A program made the translations under genes and the position numbers. Below, piece by piece: positions 58,440 to 64,000 of a stretch of 64,000 bases of DNA. The DNA is from Jaltomata sinuosa (lineage: Eukaryota > Streptophyta > Magnoliopsida > Solanales > Solanaceae), in NCBI GenBank assembly GCA_003996215.1, contig QJPP01000311.1, forward strand, positions 496,001-560,000, read 5' to 3'. The stretch's first letter is position 1, and each line of letters begins with the position of its first letter. The notes beneath the pieces are model-generated. The model had not been told where the DNA came from. It did not search any database and saw only the letters and a list, made by a program, of their open reading frames with translations.

Positions 58440-59797
58440 TTATATATTTGATTAACTATTTAACTTCCAAATTAAGGTAGTGTGTTCAAACCTCCCGATT
58501 GATGAAAGTATCGTAACGACAATTTTACGACTTCCTACCCAGTTCAAATTAGAAAAGATTTAGTTAGAATATTTATTTAATTTTTAGAGTTTTAAATATC
58601 AGGAAAAATTATTAAATGATAATTTTATTTATTATAGAGTGTTTTAATAAAAGACAAAAAAATTCAATCAACATTTCTAATTAAAGACATTCATGCTTTT
58701 AAGATAATATAGATATAGATTAGACTATTATGTTAGATTAGTATTAGTTAGTGATCCCGACTTAGTGAGTCACAAGAGCGTTATTTGGTAATATCTCAAT
58801 TTGATCACTATTAGTAAATAAAATGATTTCTTCCATTTCCGAATCTCAAACAATTCAATTAGGGGTCAGTACACCAATATTTAAGGTTATTTCATCCTCG
58901 TCACCTGCCACAGGTCTAAACAAGGATAATTTGGCTCAAGGTCACGCAAAGATAGCTGCCAAAGAATATCATATTGTAAGGGGAGCAAAAGATCAAGAAT
59001 ATAAAGAATATCACATTGTTAAAGAGGGACTTGGTCCACAATATGATGTTCTGTTGTCTTGTACATCATGATACTTGAATCTTTACAAGTCGCCTAATAT
59101 TGTAGCTGTGATTAATATAGTATTAAGTTATATCTTTATTGGTGTAAAGAAAAAATTCCAATTTTTTACAATGAATTTATTATTTGGAAAAAGAAATAAT
59201 CTAAGGCCAGGTAAGTTGAGATCTTGGCTTTTCCATGCATTTGAAAGCATTTTTCCTTTTAGCAAGCACAAGTTCACTCTTATTTTCTTTAGGTTGTGTA
59301 ATTGTTTGGCATTCAATATTCATCGGCTCGATTAATCCTGACTCATGTTAATTGGTCTACACTAAGGAAATAAAAGGCTCCTTAACGAAAGGTTTCCAAA
59401 AGTTGGAAGTACGAGACATGCATCTAGTTAAGGATAGACGAATTAATTCAATTATCTTATCACATGATTTATTAATTTTGCCTCTTTCTTTTTTTCGCTT
59501 ACACGCTTATCTTATCTATATAGACAATAAAGAATAGAAGAGAAGTGAAACTCAAATATACACGCACATATATAGACATTGCATAGAATTTTCACCCCAC
59601 TAAAAACTATTTCTATTACTTGAAATATATAAAGGACAAATTACATTGAAGAATATATAAAACTATTTCACCTCATTTTGATTATTTTCTCAACAATTTA
59701 GTCCAGTAAAAGCAAAGTCCAAAAAGTAAAAGACAAGTTTCTGATAATTGCGCTTGATATTCTACCACATACAACTTTCACAGCGTGCTTCTTATCG
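58440..59797. other. Interval without a supportable gene
   Basis: A short ORF (58823-59071, 82 residues, contains EYHIVRGAKDQEYKEYHIV) is present, but I recognise nothing in it. Its internal repeat comes from a small duplicated AAAGAATATCA word. 59740-59797 may be the 5' side of the following F-box pseudogene. Confidence 0.35.
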
Positions 59798-60690
59798 GTG
59801 TACCTGCGGACTCCGCCCGTCTCAACACAGGAAAAGTTGGTAGATGAAGAACCTCCACTGTGTTTCTCCACTTATCAGTGTTTGTTGGGAGCTCGATTAC
59901 CGATTGATTGGTCCAAACTTCAACATGATCTTCTGGTTACAATTGTTAGACGTATAAATTTGATCGAAGACTATCTTAATTTTGGCACTGTCTGCAAACT
60001 CTGACACTCTGTGACCATCAAGTACAATTTTAACAGTAATTTCCCCAAAGTTCAATACTAAGGCTCGTTGAGGATGAGGATGACAACACATGTAGAAAAT
60101 TTTTCAGTCTATATAATGACGTGATTTTGAAGAAAAGGATTCCGGGAGCGAGTGGAAAAAGATGTATGGAGTTTATGGGATGGCTTATCACTGTCGGAAA
60201 AGACGAGAGTGAAATTAGTCAGTTACATCCGTTCTCCGGTGTTCAAATCCAATTGCTACATCAAAATACCACCGAACATTATAGACCCAACAAGACTTCA
60301 AAACCACGGACATTTATCCGTAAAGCAATTCTGTCAGCTAATCCTTCTCATACATCTAACTACTCATGGTCATTGAGGGATACTTTGAGTTACTCAATTT
60401 ATGGAGACCAGGAGATTTGTTATGGACTAGGCTTAGAATGCCGACCTACAAAGGACATATTAGTGATGTGGTATATCTCAGTGGCTACTTTTATGCCATC
60501 ACTTATGGCGGTTGCCTCCAAGTGTGTGACGTTGTTGACTCTGAACTCACTAAAAGTTACCAGAACAAAAAGTATCTGCAAATACCTGCTCCAAGTTCAA
60601 AAGGATGGGATGGTACAAAGGCCATAATACTGTCATCAACCAGTACAAAAGCCCAATGTGAGCGAGTCATCTCAGCAAATTTCTGAAAAA
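59798..60690 (+). pseudogene. F-box / DUF295 (KIB-type) protein pseudogene
   Basis: Such proteins are substrate receptors of SCF ubiquitin ligases. The F-box region reads DWSKLQHDLLVTIVRRINL and NFGTVCK, followed by DUF295-type sequence (LKKRIP, HPFSGVQIQL, GYFELLNLWRPGDLLW, GYFYAITYGGCLQVCDV). It is broken at least three times: a TGA replaces the usual Trp codon after CKL (60001-60003), a frameshift occurs near 60055 between PKVQ and the LRLVEDEDD stretch, and another near 60360 switches from the 60121-60627 frame to the 60366-60686 frame. A stop at 60684 ends it early relative to full-length family members. No intron is needed to explain the frames. Confidence 0.8.
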
Positions 60691-61211
60691 GATCACAGAG
60701 GAGAAAAAACATATAAGAAAAGGAAGTAACTATCTATTGAAATTTAATAGACTTCAACATATCAGCAGCCATGAAAGAACAGAAATAATATTTTCATATT
60801 CCAAGAGAAATGACACTTGCTGCCAAATGAACAATAACCAGTAGTCTCCCATTTATTACAAATTCTTCCTCCAATTTGAAGGATTTTGGGTTTACTCCAA
60901 CATAATTATTACCAAATCCATGATAGTACGCATATTGTAGAAGGAAACACAAAGACAAAATATTCATTAGAATTATAAGGTAGTGTCATTTTCTGAGTAA
61001 ATAGCAAAGTATTACAACCCTCGCTCCACTAAATTAATCGAAGGCACTGCGGTGATGCTAAATATTCCATCTCAAACCACGCATAACATACAACTATATG
61101 CACATAGCTTGGTACTTGTAATTACAAGAATCATTAAAGAAATTGAACATAATCCAAAGCAGACCACTAGAGGCGCAAAATTTCATTAGAAAATAGAAAA
61201 TCAACAAAAAA

Positions 61212-61253
<42 letters not shown>

Positions 61254-61354
61254 AGGACTCGAGTATGTAAGCAGGCGACAATCGAAACTAACGAGAGGCA
61301 AGGTTGAGAGCTAAGACAGAAAGAGTGAGGGAGAGATGATGTGGATTAATTACC
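60691..61354. other. Interval between F-box and helicase pseudogenes
   Basis: Sequence with no gene I can support. A 38-base A run fills 61214-61251, possibly the tail of a retroposed copy. 61255-61350 lies beyond the donor site of the helicase fragment and would correspond to intron or unrelated sequence. Confidence 0.4.
61214..61251. repeat. Poly-A run (38 A)
   Basis: Homopolymer bounded by AAAACT and ACTAGGACTC. Its length is likely variable or mis-assembled. Confidence 0.9.
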
Positions 61355-61622
61355 TGGTGACAACAGCCAGTGATGGAGACGGTGTCGCCGATGATTGGAT
61401 ATTCATCAGATTGAGAACTCCTCTTTTTGATGCCACACAGGAAGAGTACCTCTTCTCCAAAATCTCATAGAATCTTTGTGAGTAAGGCTTTTCGCACCAC
61501 TTGTTGATCGAAGGCGTCATGCTGTTTCCACCATTTAAGCTTCCATTGGCTTTCTTCGCTGACGCCAATGAGTCATCCACCACATCAAACAAGCTCACCT
61601 TCCTTTTCCGCATTGTTCCCAT
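61355..61622 (-). pseudogene. PRP43-type DEAH RNA helicase, 5' exon fragment
   Basis: The start MGTMRKRKVSLFDVVDD and later NKWCEKPYSQRFYEILEKR match the N-terminus of plant PRP43-like DEAH helicases (spliceosome disassembly and ribosome biogenesis). After EKR, a probable two-base deletion (GAGAAGAGGTACTC) puts the conserved TLPVWHQKEEF into another frame. The region that should encode the P-loop GETGSGKT reads in a third frame as GDTVSITG, so ATP binding is lost. A donor-like CAG|GTAATT remains at 61355/61354 but no later exon of this roughly 700-residue protein follows in the window. It looks like a truncated duplicate of promoter plus exon 1. Confidence 0.75.
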
Positions 61623-62027
61623 ACAAAATATCTAAAATCCACCACAAATCCAAAATTTCCGATGAAACAATTGCAGATACACTGAAAAGGATTTTAGGTT
61701 TCCGTCTGTTCTAGGCTTACAAGGAGGGAACATACAAGAAGGTGGAAGGAAGATAAAATTAGGGGAAAATCTCTTTCAGTTATTTGTATTACTCTATTTA
61801 GCACCAACATTTTGTGGCTATTCTCTTCAATGGCCAGTGAAAAGGTCTTTATTCCCTGCTAGTGTCTAATTGTTGAGCAAAAGGAATAAAATACCGACAT
61901 TTAATTAATTGCCACTAAATAATTGCCATCTTTTGGTAGTGATAAAAGATGGCGTCGTGGTATTCAGTTTCGAAAATGGATATCCACTTTTTATCTCCAA
62001 GTTTGCAGTAGGCCAAGTCATAATTAC
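61623..62027. other. Flank between helicase fragment and copia LTR
   Basis: Probably the 5' flank of the helicase fragment's parent gene copied along with exon 1. No further gene is seen. ATTAC (62023-62027) abuts the LTR and would be one half of the copia target duplication. Confidence 0.4.
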
Positions 62028-62285
62028 TGTTAGAATTTGAGATTTAAAGAGAAGGAAAAAGATAAGGTTCAGCAGCAGCTCTTTTTATTCATGCTTCATA
62101 TTACAAAAAAGGCATACATATAGCTACCTAAGCTTTCAAAAGTCAATAGAGGACCATACCTCCAACTACTCTTACAAGACACATTCCATAAAATAAGGAC
62201 AACCATTCCTTTACAACTAAACATAATATTTTTAAAAAGGAACTATTAAACAAAAGACTATCTAGAAAAATCTCATTTTCTAACA
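62028..62285 (-). repeat. 3' LTR of a Ty1-copia element
   Basis: 258 bp. On the minus strand it begins TGTTAGAAAATGAG and ends CAAATTCTAACA, with TGTTAGAA/TTCTAACA inverted ends. It is preceded by the purine tract AATCTCAAGGAGGAG. The 5' LTR lies outside the window. Confidence 0.9.
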
Positions 62286-64000
62286 CTCCTCCTTGAGATT
62301 TTTCTTGGATACTCCCAGCTTAGCCCTTAAAACTTCAAATTTCCCCTTAGGAAGAGCCTTGGTCAAAATATCTGCAATCTGCTGATCTGAGCTGCAATGG
62401 ACAAGATTAACTTCACCATCCTTTTCTGCTTGCCTGATAGCGTGAAACTTCACATTGATATGCTTGCTACGACCATGTTGCACTGGATTTTTGGCCATAG
62501 AAATTGCTGACTTGTTGTCAACCTTGATGACAGTAGCTTCAATGTGATTTTGTTCCAGATCACGTAGAATTTTTCTTAACCATAGAGTCTGATTAGTTGC
62601 ACCAACAGCAGCGATGTATTCTGCTTCTGCAGAAGATTGAGCTACCACCTCTTGCTTCTTTGAATTCCATGAGAACATGCCTGAACCAAGTGTAAAAGCA
62701 TATCCAGATGTGCTTTTCATATCATCAACGCTTCCTGCCTAATCACTATCTGAATAACCCATCAATTGCCCTTGCTCTTCCTTTTTAAACCAAATACCAT
62801 AATCAGCAGTTCCCTTGATATACCTCAACACTCATTTAGCAACACCAAGATGAACTTGACTTGGAGCATGCATAAACCTTGAAAGAAGACTTGCCGCGAA
62901 CATGAGATCAGGTCTTGTTGCTGTCAAGTACAACAAACTACCAATTAAACTTCTGTAAACTGTTGGATCAGCCCTATCACCTCCTTCGGACTTCAAAATT
63001 TTTTCGTTGTGAACCAGTGGGGTCGATACAGGCTTACACCTCTCCATCTTGAACCTTTTAAGAATATCCCATGCATATTTTCTCTGAGAAATGAAGATTC
63101 CATCAGTAGCTTGATGAACCTCCATTCCGAGAAAGTAATTCATTTCACCCAAATCTGACATTTCAAACTTGGTCTCCATTTCTTGCTTGAACTGATTCAC
63201 CATAGCTTCATTGCTTCCTGTTAATAGAAGATCATCAACATAGAGTGACAGCACAACCACATCTCCGCCTTTAGCCTTCTTCACATATAAAGTGGCTTCA
63301 TTTTCACTTCTCTTGAATCCACAATGGATGAGATGAGCATCAATCTTACTGTACCAGGCCCGAGGAGCCTGTTTTAATCCATACAGTGCCTTATGTAGCC
63401 TGTAGACTTTATCTTCCATTCCTGCAACTTGAAAGCCTTCCGGTTGGTCGACATAAATCTCCTCCTGCAATAGTCCATTTAAGAATGCTGATTTCACATC
63501 CAGATGATACAATTTCCAATTTGATTGAGCTGCCAAAGCAAATAGAAGCCTTATTGTATCATGTCTTGCAACAGGTGCAAATGTGTCTCCATAATCCAGA
63601 CCTGCAACTTGCGCATAACCTTTCACAACAAGCCTTGCTTTGTATTTATAAACTGAACCATCTGGATTTAGTTTGGTTCTATAAACCCATTTCACTCCTA
63701 TTACATGTCTGTCTTTGGGTTTATCAACCAGCGTTCAAGTGTCATTCTTCTCTATCATACCAATCTCCTCCTTCATAGCTTCAATCCAAACTTCATGTCT
63801 TGATGCTTCTTGATAGGTATTGGGTTCCGAGATTGCAACATTGCATCTTTCATATATCTCAGAAAGGGACCTTGTCTTCAAAATTGGCGAATCAAGTGAG
63901 GATTCCCCGTCTGATTCGTCATCTTCTTCCAGATTTTCAGAGCCAAATGATTGTGTTGCAGGCAGCGGATGCACGTTCTGAAAACCTACATTTTCTTTCT
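62280..64000 (-). pseudogene. Ty1-copia pol (integrase end, reverse transcriptase, RNase H), decayed
   Basis: Runs on the minus strand from the window edge. 63974-63735 is the linker between integrase and reverse transcriptase (EAMKEEIGMIEKN). 63695-62832 is the reverse transcriptase with KARLVVKGYAQ, LDVKSAFLNGLL, YGLKQAPRAWY and an intact YVDDL box. 62720-62280 is RNase H with STSGYAF, SSAEAEYIA, VDNKSA and KHINVKFHAIR. Three stops interrupt it: TGA near 63734 after NDT, TGA near 62835 after VAK, and TAG near 62741 after YSDSD. Each sits where family members have Trp or Arg, so all fit single C-to-T or G-to-A changes. The final TAG stop uses bases 4-6 of the LTR. Confidence 0.9.

Noticed and set aside
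58823..59071. 82-residue ORF with repeated EYHIV
   Set aside because: No family recognised. The repeat reflects a small DNA duplication, and no promoter or conserved context is visible.
61327..61470. Plus-strand ORF overlapping the helicase fragment (starts MMWINYLVTT)
   Set aside because: It is antisense to the recognisable helicase exon, short, and has no homology I can identify.
1..64000. A complete, previously unknown defence or biosynthetic system
   Set aside because: I searched both strands for clustered unfamiliar genes. Apart from RHM, EXO70 and one kinase, the window is pseudogenes and mobile elements, so no such system can be supported.

Overview
This is plant nuclear DNA, almost certainly from the nightshade family and probably Solanum. 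The base composition is AT-rich, two genes are split or single-exon plant housekeeping genes, and the short repeats include Solanaceae-type SINEs, Stowaway MITEs, Ty1-copia, Ty3-gypsy and LINE elements. There is no bacterial-style operon, CRISPR array or rRNA.

Layout: (1) 0-9.5 kb is gene-like. It holds a two-exon UDP-rhamnose synthase (RHM, minus strand) and a single-exon EXO70 exocyst subunit (minus strand), with SINEs and a Stowaway element between them. (2) 10-57 kb is a local, much-invaded array of one duplicated unit: promoter, a single-exon MAPKKK-like protein kinase, and its 3' flank. I find one intact kinase (55390-56388, minus), four broken or partial ones (11655, 27905, 46413, 52009) and at least one orphan 3' flank. 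The first members read on the plus strand and the later ones on the minus strand. Duplicated flanks at 10.1-11.6, 21.8-22.0, 26.3/27.3-27.9, 35-36.2, 41.6-42.4, 48.8 and 53.8-54.3 kb tie the array together. (3) 57-64 kb holds a MULE-type element, an F-box/DUF295 pseudogene, a 5' fragment of a PRP43-type DEAH helicase gene, and the 3' half of a decayed Ty1-copia element that runs off the window.

The array has been loaded with mobile DNA whose edges can often be fixed to the base by target-site duplications. These comprise seven MULE-type long-TIR elements with 9-bp duplications, three hAT-type elements with 8-bp duplications, several Stowaways, a probable Helitron, a LINE, three solo or partial LTRs, and a complete but non-autonomous LTR retrotransposon. 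Some are nested: kinase flank > MULE element (36212-41574) > LTR retrotransposon (36563-40886), and LINE > solo LTR (29041-30519). Because the host unit is duplicated, the window also contains un-inserted (empty) sister sites that confirm some of these insertions.

Functionally only three genes look intact: RHM (UDP-L-rhamnose for pectin and flavonol glycosides), EXO70 (secretory vesicle tethering) and the kinase. I see no operon-like cooperation. The most unusual observations are the kinase birth-and-death array with natural empty sites, the density of 9-bp-TSD foldback elements, CpG-rich palindrome clusters with a shared CCAGTG word in the LTRs of three different families, and a patch of clustered differences between otherwise near-identical LTRs.
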